DNA from: Candidatus Electronema sp.
GTDB lineage: Bacteria > Desulfobacterota > Desulfobulbia > Desulfobulbales > Desulfobulbaceae
Direction of reading: 5' to 3'
Assembly: GCA_026645415.1 (NCBI GenBank)
Contig: JAPEVH010000051.1
Location: 1 to 64,000, forward strand
Length of the DNA: 64,000 bases
Numbering within the stretch: position 1 is the stretch's first letter; each line of letters starts with the position of its first letter. Below are positions 1-7,047 of this stretch, in pieces. The position numbers and the translations under genes are program-made. Under the pieces are notes generated by a model. That model saw only the letters and a list, made by a program, of their open reading frames with translations. It searched no databases and was not told where the DNA came from.

Positions 1-166
1 CGTATTCCTCCCACCCATCCCTGGGTTTCTTTTTTACAGGGGTAAGCACTATCTTACCTCCCTTGACCTTCAGGTCTAATTGATCTTCAATATGACATTG
101 GTCTAAGATTTTACGAGGGAGCCGTATACCTTTTGAATTACCTATTTTGACTACATTGATGTTCAT
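1..166 (-). CDS. MazE/AbrB-type antitoxin (partial, runs off left edge)
   Basis: The reverse strand from 166 reads MNINVVKIGNSKGIRLPRKI, followed by a short beta-rich stretch and a lysine-rich tail. This is the SpoVT-AbrB/MazE swapped-hairpin DNA-binding fold, with the family hallmark K-I-G-N-S-x-G-I-R-(L/I)-P. Such proteins neutralise an mRNA-cleaving toxin (MazF/PemK or similar) and repress their own promoter. An AGGAG ribosome site lies at 173-177. The 55 visible codons are open to the window edge, so the C-terminus and any toxin lie outside. The partner toxin is inference only. Confidence 0.8.
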   Translation of the reverse strand, partial: MNINVVKIGNSKGIRLPRKILDQCHIEDQLDLKVKGGKIVLTPVKKKPRDGWEEY

Positions 167-180
167 ATCGATCTCCTTTT

Positions 181-224
181 TGTAATTACAAATGTAATTA
201 TACGCTAAGGCCGGAGAAAGTCAA
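181..224 (-). promoter_or_regulatory. Promoter and overlapping tandem operator of the antitoxin gene
   Basis: Reading the reverse strand, TTGACT (224-219) and TATAAT (202-197) are 16 bp apart, a strong sigma-70 promoter. Two 10-bp near-palindromes, TGTAATTACA (181-190) and TGTAATTATA (193-202), sit 12 bp apart over the -10 and start region. That is the arrangement expected for an autoregulating AbrB/MazE antitoxin. The role as operator is inferred. Confidence 0.65.
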
Positions 225-466
225 TCAGGATCAGAATGTTTCGTCTTTAGCGGCTGACATTCTGTTGTTTTCATTTTCATCCTCCATCCATTCTTATGGA
301 GTGCAAAGCACAGGAAATTCATAATCAAGGAAGTCACGTTGATTTCGCTGCGTAATAGGTAGAAAGTTAGGGTAGCTTAACATATATCTCTTATGCGACT
401 TGTTCCTTTTAACGGGGTACGTCCCCTATTTATTTCTTTGATGCTCATAAATTCTTTTCTTTATAT

Positions 467-540
467 GCTTAACGACCAAGCTCACCAGCGGCAATGGAGC
501 GCAGCGGAATTGCCGTCTGGTGCAGCGCCTTGTTATATGC
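467..540 (-). repeat. attC: attC recombination site (integron cassette end)
   Basis: On the reverse strand the site starts GCATATAAC (540-532, R'' box) and ends GTTAAGC (473-467, R' box, a perfect match to GTTRRRY). Between them are the arms CACCAGaCGGCAAT and ATTGCCGCTGGTG, which pair fully except for one unpaired A, around a 13-nt loop. Flanking GCT/AGC pairs extend the stem. Length (about 74 bp), box sequences, imperfect hairpin and the extrahelical base all fit an attC site. Recombination would occur between 473 and 472. A short open frame across it on the + strand is not a gene. Confidence 0.85.
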
Positions 541-574
541 CTAACTCCACATACTATCTAGAGTTCATTTCTTC

Positions 575-1105
575 TTATGCTTCATTCTTATAAGTAACCA
601 AAGAACCACCAGGAGAGCTTCCATTCACCGAGAATTGATTAATTGCAGTCAAAAGAATGTCTTTTTTGAAAGGAACATGGATAGCGTCCGCTGTACCATT
701 GTTAATTCTACTTGCCAAGGCATCTGGCCACCTGCTAGAAAGCTTATTCGGCAGGTTGACTTTTTCATATCCTGGATACACACAAATCAATGGTATTTCG
801 TATAAATCTACGGCCTTCTCAACTTCATATGACAACATGCTGCCTGACTTTCTCGTATCATCACTTAATATCACAATGCAGTTCTTTGATGCCGCTAGAC
901 GCTCTCTGATTCTGGACTCCAATGTACTACGAAGGCTTGTGTCTCTGACTGCGGCCGTTTTATCATGACTATTAACAAACTTAAAATCTATATTTTTGCC
1001 TGCGCTCCATGCCTGCATTGTTGCATAATATTTAAAATCAGACTCTGTAGGATTTACCTTCCCTAGCCCATCAAATGCGATATATGTTCCAGTTTTATTC
1101 GCCAC
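575..1105 (-). CDS. thsB: ThsB-like TIR-fold protein (MTH538/DUF1863 family), Thoeris
   Basis: 176 aa. It matches the MTH538 TIR-like family: a YIAFDG opening strand, a KYYATMQAW helix, an INF-type strand followed by SHDKTAAVRD, LRERL-like helix (RIRERLAASK), the CIVILSDDTR strand and SYEVEKAVD (92-100), where a conserved glutamate is expected in the NAD-processing site. In Thoeris, ThsB senses phage and converts NAD+ into a small signalling molecule that activates ThsA. The start is GTG at 1105 behind a GGGGG ribosome site. It lies 42 bp downstream of the TM-macro gene, in the same direction, and is the gene closest to attC. That it is catalytically active is inferred from family motifs only. 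Confidence 0.8.
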   Translation of the reverse strand: MANKTGTYIAFDGLGKVNPTESDFKYYATMQAWSAGKNIDFKFVNSHDKTAAVRDTSLRSTLESRIRERLAASKNCIVILSDDTRKSGSMLSYEVEKAVDLYEIPLICVYPGYEKVNLPNKLSSRWPDALASRINNGTADAIHVPFKKDILLTAINQFSVNGSSPGGSLVTYKNEA

Positions 1106-1147
1106 ACCATCCCCCTTATCATAAAATGTTAAGTTTTTAATTAGGGC

Positions 1148-1987
1148 TCAAAGCCCATTTTCTACTACTTTAATATCCAGTAGGTTTATCGAGCAAATTT
1201 TATCTTCATGAATAATAACGCTTAATTTTGCCGGATGCTTAAATCTCATTTCACTTATTCTAAACGTCCAAAGCATAATCTTAAGCAATTCTTCATCACT
1301 TATGTTTTTATGTTCTTTGATGCGAGTGATTCCTGACCCGAATATAGGAACTGAAACACTTTTCTGTGAATAGACTCGATTCACGCTATCCCAAAAATTT
1401 ATCAAGAATTCCAGATACTCAGGCATAGTAAGAACAGCTTTATTCTGTTTATCAAACTTCGAGAAAGCCACCAGCAAAAAATCATCCACAACACAAACTG
1501 TTCCTAATTTATATTTTTTTGATTTCCCTGATCTCTCAACCTCGCCATCTATTAGCTCACCGCCTTCAAATTGGTAATCGTTAATAATTTGGTTCAATTC
1601 CTCAATTGCTCTATTCGAATATTTCTCGATATATATTCCATTCAATGAATTCCTGGAAATAATTTTATCGTCAACTTGGGTATCGAAATACTCATTGAAA
1701 GCTATCACTTTGAATCCAGACTGCTTAAATAGGTCGCCTGTTACTATCGACACTTTGCTCCCATCAATACGAAGATTTAGATTCTTCAGGTTGTTGTAAC
1801 GCCACCATAGAAAGAAGTACAAGCCCACAAAGAAAAACACAACTGACACCCCGGCATATGTTTTATATTTGTCAGGAATGTCGATAAAGATGAAAGCTAT
1901 TGTGAAAAAAGCAGATATGATTGATACCTTTTTCAGGAACTCTTGCCATACAACTCTATCTGTGACTTTAACCTTCAAGTTATGCAT
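1148..1987 (-). CDS. thsA: ThsA-like effector: two TM helices plus macro-type domain (type II Thoeris)
   Basis: 279 aa. Two hydrophobic helices (about 22-38 and 45-62) are followed by a macro-like domain (about 75-279) with motifs of the DUF6430/ThsA macro family: VSIVTGDLF, VIAFNEYFDT, IISRNSLNG, LLVAFSKFD, PIFGSGITR. In type II Thoeris a membrane-anchored macro-domain protein is the effector that binds the ADP-ribose-type signal made by ThsB and disrupts the membrane, in contrast to the SIR2 ThsA of type I. ATG at 1987 follows AGGAAAAGG. The adjacent thsB and gene order support the call. The nature of the bound ligand and membrane killing are family knowledge, not seen here. Confidence 0.78.
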   Translation of the reverse strand: MHNLKVKVTDRVVWQEFLKKVSIISAFFTIAFIFIDIPDKYKTYAGVSVVFFFVGLYFFLWWRYNNLKNLNLRIDGSKVSIVTGDLFKQSGFKVIAFNEYFDTQVDDKIISRNSLNGIYIEKYSNRAIEELNQIINDYQFEGGELIDGEVERSGKSKKYKLGTVCVVDDFLLVAFSKFDKQNKAVLTMPEYLEFLINFWDSVNRVYSQKSVSVPIFGSGITRIKEHKNISDEELLKIMLWTFRISEMRFKHPAKLSVIIHEDKICSINLLDIKVVENGL

Positions 1988-2033
1988 CCTTTTCCTATGT
2001 CAATAATTTGTGGCCGACTTCTCAGCATATAAC

Positions 2034-2292
2034 AGTATTAATAAGCGGAAACTTTCCATGATATTGACCGTAATATATTCCACAAAAAGCCACTTATCTA
2101 CCTACACTTTTCCTCTTATTAAGATATACAACAGCTAACAAGGAAAACCGAGTTATAATTCCGCCAGAATAAGACTTAACCACACTGAATGAAAAAGTAA
2201 ATAGAAACCCATAACGAAAGCAAAGCATCAAATCCCCGGCAACAATCAAGCAAAAAATCATTGCCGGAGATAGTTCTCCTGATATTCCGTCC
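2034..2292. other. Gene-free spacer with one hairpin
   Basis: No supported gene. An inverted repeat CCGGCAA (2236-2242) / TTGCCGG (2261-2267), extendable to 10 bp with one mismatch, lies just downstream of the unknown gene that ends at 2293 and may help end its transcript. It lacks a good T-run. No attC-like structure is visible next to the cassette crossover at 2033. Confidence 0.35.
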
Positions 2293-2748
2293 CTATCCTT
2301 CACTTCCCCCACCACCACTCTTCTCCTTCTTCCTTCCCGGCTTAAACACCTTCATAAAATCGAGAAGAAACTTGCCTTCCTCGGCAATCTCAGGATAAGC
2401 CTCAGCAAAGTCGCGGATACGACGGGTGGTGTCATAAAGTCCCTCCATACATCTGTCCGTTGCCCGCAGGCGTTGGTGATAGACTGACTGATGCAATTTT
2501 TCCAGCGCACGATCAGCCGGTTCAAGGCGTTTGACCTCGGTCAGTCCTTCCGTAAGGTCGGCAAGCACAGAGGCATCCAGATTCAGGATCTCCCCGTGTT
2601 CCTGGATAAAGCGGGCAGCATCATCGGCTACGGCTTGATAGCCGGGCAGGGCCTTGTGCATCCCCTGGGCCTCGCTGCCGTCCATCGGCGGTATGATCTC
2701 TACGTTCAGTACTGCGGCAAGTTGTTCGATCAACGTTTGTTCGGGCAT
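2293..2748 (-). CDS. Hypothetical protein, 151 aa
   Basis: Not recognised. The product is mostly helical and acidic with no membrane segment, beginning MPEQTLIEQLAAVLNVEIIP and ending in a basic then glycine-rich tail (GRKKEKSGGGGSEG). The ATG at 2748 follows a GGAGG ribosome site (GCAAGGAGGAGGCC). GC and codon use resemble the core genes more than the AT-rich Thoeris genes beside it. The glycine-serine tail suggests a flexible C-terminus. No function is proposed. Confidence 0.65.
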   Translation of the reverse strand: MPEQTLIEQLAAVLNVEIIPPMDGSEAQGMHKALPGYQAVADDAARFIQEHGEILNLDASVLADLTEGLTEVKRLEPADRALEKLHQSVYHQRLRATDRCMEGLYDTTRRIRDFAEAYPEIAEEGKFLLDFMKVFKPGRKKEKSGGGGSEG

Positions 2749-3370
2749 GGCCTCCTCCTTGCGGAAATTTTAAAGAATAATTGCAAATTATTGCGACATC
2801 ATTAATCTGTCAAGAACAAAAAACGTGTTCTCTCGGTTCATTTGCAGGCAGAAAGAAAACAGGAGAAAGTCTATTCATTCTCTGAAAAGATAGAAAAAAT
2901 AGACCTGGAGAATAAAAAAATAGACCTTTTTGTCATTTCAATAGACCTGAAGATATATTTCCTCTTCTTTTACAAAGAAAAAATACACTTTCAGTGCCTC
3001 GCTGCCCAATCTCTCACCCCGTTCTCTCCACTCACATAATGAGAGGCAGCCTTTTTCACAACCCGCTGCTCTTCCCAAAAAAGAAAAATGAAAAGAGCAT
3101 TCCGGGGAATGCCTCACCTCCCTTTCTTCCATCTGATTTACCCTCCGCGTGGGCGCACCGGCCAAGAAAAAAACAGAACGACTCTTCCGTTTTTTCTTAT
3201 TTTTTACGAACTCTCTTGAAGTATTCTGTAAACTTCGATAAGTTATCTTTTACATTAAAAGTCAGGCCGGAAGTAGTAGCCACGAATAATAAGCGCATAA
3301 AGGTGAAGACTCTGGTATCGTGCTGAAGGTGTAACATTATTGCAACAATTCGCTAAAAGAGGATAGCTTG
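2749..3370. other. Gene-free AT-rich region with 21-bp periodic repeats
   Basis: About 620 bp without a supportable gene. It contains three copies of AATAGACCT spaced exactly 21 bp apart (2898, 2919, 2940), a GCTGCC/GGCAGC stem around 3000-3050, and a perfect 7-bp dyad GCATTCC-GG-GGAATGC (3097-3112). The right end presumably holds the promoter of the cytochrome gene at 3371; no clear -35/-10 pair was chosen. Confidence 0.5.
2898..2948 (+). repeat. Three 9-bp direct repeats at 21-bp spacing
   Basis: AATAGACCT occurs at 2898-2906, 2919-2927 and 2940-2948. The spacing is two helical turns, so a protein binding one face of the DNA could occupy all three. It could be an iteron-like or operator array, or chance in low-complexity A-rich DNA. 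Confidence 0.5.
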
Positions 3371-4105
3371 ATGAAATCAAAATATATTAGTGTTGGACTG
3401 GTTCTCTGCCTCGGCATGTTTATTTCTGCTACCGGACAGGCTAAAGAAGCAGGACAGAATGCTCCACCTCCTCTGCCGGACATAAATGCTGAGGCTTCTC
3501 TGCCGCTACCCCCGGAATTACAGGAATTGAAGGGCGCAGATGCGCCACCTTTGCCAGAACTGAAAGCAGAGAACCCGGAATTCCCGCTGTCTCTCTCTGA
3601 GCCTGTACAGGCTGATGATGAACAGGCTCCTCCTCTGTTGCCAGAACTGAAGCCAGAGGAACAAGGAGGATCGGCACCAGAGCTGCAACTAGAGGCATCA
3701 TCAAAACTAGAGCCGCCTACGCTGCCAGAGGAAGCACCGCAAATACCAAAACAAGCTGCACCAGAAAAGCCTGCGCAAGAGCAGGTACCTGTTATAACCG
3801 ACCCAGCAGCTATGCCCACTCATGACATTTCTCTATTCAGTCATAAGTTTCATATTGAGGGAGGTGGGTTTACCTGTATAGATTGTCATAACAGCATCTT
3901 TCAGCAGACAGCCGGCACAGCCAAAGCAAAGGGTGATTTCAATATGGCCTCTTTTGGGCAGGGCAAATACTGTGGCACTTGTCATGACGGTTCAACAGCC
4001 TTTTCTGTTACGGAGCAGGGCAGTTGTGTGAGGTGTCATGGTAGCGATATGAAATTAGGTTTCAAACCCCTTACTGGTCAAAAGCAAAAAGGTGGAAAAC
4101 ACTAA
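3371..4105 (+). CDS. Secreted proline-rich c7-type triheme cytochrome
   Basis: 244 aa. Signal peptide 1-24 (cleavage near GQA-KEA), then a long Pro/Glu-rich linker (about 30-150) with three degenerate repeats of the type APPLPELKAE, then a C-terminal domain with three CxxCH haem sites (CIDCH 169-173, CGTCH 201-205, CVRCH 219-223) and additional His for axial ligands (HDISLFSHKFH). This is the c(7)-type triheme domain found in periplasmic electron carriers of Desulfobacterota and related bacteria. The ATG at 3371 has AGAGGA upstream; the in-frame TTG three bases earlier is less likely. The spacer may place the haem domain away from a membrane or cell-wall anchor; no anchor motif is seen. Followed directly by a strong terminator, so it is monocistronic. 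Confidence 0.88.
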   Translation: MKSKYISVGLVLCLGMFISATGQAKEAGQNAPPPLPDINAEASLPLPPELQELKGADAPPLPELKAENPEFPLSLSEPVQADDEQAPPLLPELKPEEQGGSAPELQLEASSKLEPPTLPEEAPQIPKQAAPEKPAQEQVPVITDPAAMPTHDISLFSHKFHIEGGGFTCIDCHNSIFQQTAGTAKAKGDFNMASFGQGKYCGTCHDGSTAFSVTEQGSCVRCHGSDMKLGFKPLTGQKQKGGKH

Positions 4106-4146
4106 TTTACAGAGAAGCTGTTAACATCTTGTGTAGTGCTTTTTTT

Positions 4147-4178
4147 GACCGGAGATCCTGATCTCCGGTCTTTTTTTT
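4147..4178 (+). terminator. Rho-independent terminator of the triheme cytochrome gene
   Basis: A perfect 10-bp stem GACCGGAGAT / ATCTCCGGTC with a CCTG loop is followed by eight T residues. It lies 42 bp after the cytochrome stop codon. Confidence 0.95.
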
Positions 4179-4267
4179 ATGTGCAGCCTAGCTCCTCTGT
4201 TTTTCTTTTTTGCGGTTCATGATAAAATAAGCTGAATAAAAAAGATAATTCTTTCAAGACAGCAGCA

Positions 4268-5479
4268 ATGATCGGAGAAATCATCGCTATTGGTGATGAA
4301 CTAACCTGTGGCCGGATCATCAATAGCACCAGTGCCTTGGCTGCACGTGAGCTATTTTTAGCTGGACATCAGGTTGTTGCCATGCATACTGTTGGTGACA
4401 GTGTCAAGCAAATCGGTGATGTATTGAAACAGGCAATCAGTGAGGCAGATTTTGTTATTGTGACTGGTGGCCTAGGCCCAACTACCGATGATCTAACCAA
4501 CGAGGCAGTTGCTGCCGCTCTGCACCGGCCAGCAACGCTGAATCAAGAACTTTTGGCGAGAATCCGCGCCCAGCCTTGGGGTGATGCCTGTCATAAGCAA
4601 TCCTTAGAAAAGCTGGCTTGGTTACCTGAAGGTGCTGAAGTGCTCAACACGAAAGCACAGATGTCTGGTCATGTTTTGGTGCATGATGCGGTACCAGTTT
4701 TTTTCTTGCCAGGTGTACCAAGCCAAGCGGCTCGGCTACTCACCGAGACTGTTCTACCAAGGCTAGCAGTTCGCAAGGTAACAGCAATGCGGCTCTATCG
4801 CACGGTTGGTCTTTCTGAGTGCGAGATCAACCGCCGCTTAGTTGAGCTGGAGCAGGATGGAAGCACCAGTATCGGTTACTATCCTGCTGGTGGAGAAGTA
4901 CATATCAGCTTGAGTATGACAGAGAATGGTGCTGATAGCGATTTCAACAGAGCAGACCAGTGCATCCGAACGGCACTAAGCGACTGGCTGTATGGCACAG
5001 ATCAGGAAAGTTTGGCTGAGGCAGTTGGCAAATTGCTCCGCGCCCAGAACCTTATGCTTGCTACAGCCGAATCCTGCACCGGCGGTTTGATTAGCTCTAA
5101 GATTACTGCGGTATCAGGTAGTTCAGAGTGGTTTACTGGCGGAGTTGTTGCTTATTCCAATCATCTCAAAGAAGTATTGCTTGCTGTAGATCAAGATTTG
5201 CTTCGCAGTCATGGCGCAGTCAGCGGGCCTGTTGCTGAGGCAATGGCCATGAACTTAGCAGAGCGTACTGGTGCAGATATTACGGTCGCCGTTACAGGCA
5301 TTGCTGGGCCGGGTGGTGGAAGTGAAGAAAAGCCAGTAGGTACGGTCTATATTGGCCTGTTTTTTAAGAATCAGGTCAGATCAATACACCACCATTTTTG
5401 TGGTAGCCGGAATGAAATTCAAGAGATGACAGCAACAATAGCCTTGGATCTCGTGCGGCGGGAGCTTCTCGAAAAATGA
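4268..5479 (+). CDS. cinA: CinA: MoaB-like N-terminal domain plus nicotinamide-nucleotide amidase
   Basis: 403 aa, usual length. The N-terminal molybdopterin-binding-like domain (1-170) opens GEIIAIGDELTCGRI and carries VTGGLGPTTDD. The C-terminal PncC amidase domain (about 250-403) has ATAESCTGGLIS, the GSSEWFTGGVVAYSN region and TGIAGPGGG. Full-length CinA hydrolyses ADP-ribose and deamidates nicotinamide mononucleotide in pyridine-nucleotide salvage. The first gene after the terminator, it is followed closely by the P460 cytochrome. Start ATG at 4268 gives the canonical first residues, although the upstream ribosome site is weak. Confidence 0.95.
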   Translation: MIGEIIAIGDELTCGRIINSTSALAARELFLAGHQVVAMHTVGDSVKQIGDVLKQAISEADFVIVTGGLGPTTDDLTNEAVAAALHRPATLNQELLARIRAQPWGDACHKQSLEKLAWLPEGAEVLNTKAQMSGHVLVHDAVPVFFLPGVPSQAARLLTETVLPRLAVRKVTAMRLYRTVGLSECEINRRLVELEQDGSTSIGYYPAGGEVHISLSMTENGADSDFNRADQCIRTALSDWLYGTDQESLAEAVGKLLRAQNLMLATAESCTGGLISSKITAVSGSSEWFTGGVVAYSNHLKEVLLAVDQDLLRSHGAVSGPVAEAMAMNLAERTGADITVAVTGIAGPGGGSEEKPVGTVYIGLFFKNQVRSIHHHFCGSRNEIQEMTATIALDLVRRELLEK

Positions 5480-5556
5480 TTTAGGTGGGAGCCAGTGAAC
5501 CCAAGTTTTGTAACAGACAGTTCTGTTTCATAACGTCAACTAAAGGAGAAATGCAG

Positions 5557-6054
5557 ATGAGGCTAAAAAAAATAATTACTACATCTTTTTTGCTCAGTGT
5601 GCTGCCAGCTCTTAGTATCGCTGCGCCCTCTCCTTCCAATGGAATAACCTATCAAGAAGGTTGGCAAAATTGGGCAACTATTGCTGTTTCGCATCGTACT
5701 GACAATAGCACAATTCGTGTGATATTAGGCAATAAGGTAGCAGTTGAGGCAGCCCGTGCAGGTAAAACAAATCCTTGGCCAGACGGTTCCATTTTGGGAA
5801 AAATTGTTTGGAAAGAAAAACAGTTAAAAAGCTGGCTGGCTGGTACTGCTCCTGGAGATTTTGGTCATGCAGAGTTTATGGTCAAAGACTCTACAAAATA
5901 TTCTAAAACCCATGGTTGGGGTTGGGCACGTTGGCTTGGCCTTGAACAAAAGCCTTTTAATGAAGGTGCTCAGTCGTGTATCTCCTGCCATACTCCAGTA
6001 AAGAATCATGATTGGGTCTTTACCGAACCAGCACAATTTCCAAAAGGGAAATAA
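5557..6054 (+). CDS. Cytochrome P460-family periplasmic protein
   Basis: 165 aa from ATG 5557. The signal peptide (1-22) is followed by a single domain with W-x-x-HRTDNSTIRVILGN, the PWPDGSILGKIVWK strand region, and one CISCH haem site near the C-terminus (141-145). This is the P460 / cytochrome c'-beta fold, in which a lysine can cross-link to haem and the distal site binds hydroxylamine or NO. The start at 5557 is preferred because AGGAG at 5544-5548 is 8 nt away, whereas ATG 5551 is only 2 nt away. Possible role in detoxifying nitrogen oxides; which lysine would be the cross-link is not evident here. Confidence 0.82.
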   Translation: MRLKKIITTSFLLSVLPALSIAAPSPSNGITYQEGWQNWATIAVSHRTDNSTIRVILGNKVAVEAARAGKTNPWPDGSILGKIVWKEKQLKSWLAGTAPGDFGHAEFMVKDSTKYSKTHGWGWARWLGLEQKPFNEGAQSCISCHTPVKNHDWVFTEPAQFPKGK

Positions 6055-6130
6055 TATTGACTAGATATCAAATCAACTCTTTTGTAAGAGGTAAAAATGT
6101 ACCTTGCCGCTTGGCAAAAAATAGTCGCTG

Positions 6131-7027
6131 ATGCAAACTATCCTTATTACGGGTGCATCCGGTTTGGTTGGCAGGGAGTTGACTCGCTCTTTGTCTGCTG
6201 CTGGATATCGAATTTTAGCCTTACACCGCAATAGCCAGACTGTTCCCTTTTGGGATTTCAAGCGTAAGCTCATCGAATTAGGTGAGTACCAAAAAATTGA
6301 CGCGGTTATTAATTTAGCTGGAGAGAATATTGCCGCTGGCCGCTGGACTTCCGCTCGTAAAAAACGCATTCGGCAAAGCCGGGTAGAGGGAACTTGCCTC
6401 TTAGCAGAATTTTTTGCTGCTGCCAAGTATAAACCAAAAGTATTGATTTCTGCTTCGGCAGTTGGTTTTTATGGCGACCGGGAAGAGGAAGAACTGACAG
6501 AAGCCAGCCCTGTAGGCACAGGGTTTCTTGCTAATGTAGCGCAAGAATGGGAAGCTGCAACTCAGCCAGCAACTGCGGCAGGCATCCGGGTGATTCATCT
6601 CCGCTTTGGCATGATTCTCAGTTCAAAAGGTGGAGCATTGGCAAAAATGCTGCTGCCTTTTACAATGGGCTTAGGTGGGTCTATTGGCTGCGGTAAACAG
6701 TGGATGAGTTGGATCAGTCTGCATGAGCTGCCAAACATCATCAGTCATATACTTCAACATGAAGACTTGCACGGGCCAATCAATACAGTTTCTCCATCTC
6801 CAGTCCGTAACAGTGAATTCACCCAGACTTTGGCTGCTGTACTTCACCGTCCAGCCTTGCTGCCTGTACCCCGTTTCCTGCTTAAAATTCTCTTCGGCGA
6901 AATGGCCAGTGAGCTGCTCTTTGCAAGCACGAAAGTAAAACCGCTCAGACTCTTGGAATCAGGATACATCTTTCAGGAGGCAGAGCTGAAGACGGCTCTG
7001 TGTCATCTTCTCCATAAACACTGCTAA
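6131..7027 (+). CDS. TIGR01777-family NAD(P)-dependent epimerase (YfcH-like)
   Basis: 298 aa, full length. The Rossmann motif TGASGLVGREL (7-17) opens an extended-SDR fold; INLAGENIAAGRWT and LISASAVGFYGD are hallmarks of the TIGR01777 branch. The C-terminal DUF1731-type region (RNSEFTQTLAAVLHRPA onward) is present. Members are sugar-nucleotide-epimerase-like proteins without an agreed substrate. It is followed by the primase-helicase gene after 20 bp, so the two may be co-transcribed. Confidence 0.9.
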   Translation: MQTILITGASGLVGRELTRSLSAAGYRILALHRNSQTVPFWDFKRKLIELGEYQKIDAVINLAGENIAAGRWTSARKKRIRQSRVEGTCLLAEFFAAAKYKPKVLISASAVGFYGDREEEELTEASPVGTGFLANVAQEWEAATQPATAAGIRVIHLRFGMILSSKGGALAKMLLPFTMGLGGSIGCGKQWMSWISLHELPNIISHILQHEDLHGPINTVSPSPVRNSEFTQTLAAVLHRPALLPVPRFLLKILFGEMASELLFASTKVKPLRLLESGYIFQEAELKTALCHLLHKHC

Positions 7028-7047
7028 ACTGGCCGCTCAGAACTGCT

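Larger units (their letters stand above)
473..2032 (-). mobile_element. Putative integron gene cassette carrying a two-gene defence operon
   Basis: The cassette end is set by the attC crossover at 473/472. The other end is set by GTTATATGC read on the reverse strand from 2033 to 2025, where the G/TT crossover falls at 2033/2032. The first bases of the cassette (TTATATGC) are exactly complementary to the R'' box (GCATATAA) of its own attC, as required in a circularised cassette. Both genes read toward the attC, the usual orientation. No attC-like hairpin precedes 2033 and no integrase gene is in the window. It is therefore either a lone cassette at a secondary site or part of an integrase-less cluster. 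The 1560-bp unit is longer than a typical single-gene cassette because it holds two genes. Confidence 0.7.

Noticed and set aside
393-593. 66-codon open frame on the + strand
   Set aside because: It runs straight through the attC hairpin; its middle residues are just a translation of the attC arms.
2094-2318. 74-codon hydrophobic open frame on the reverse strand
   Set aside because: No ribosome site, no recognisable family, and it overlaps the better-supported gene at 2293-2748 and its downstream hairpin.
2842-3326. Several short frames on both strands in the AT-rich spacer
   Set aside because: Low-complexity composition, mutual overlap and no start signals; treated as non-coding.
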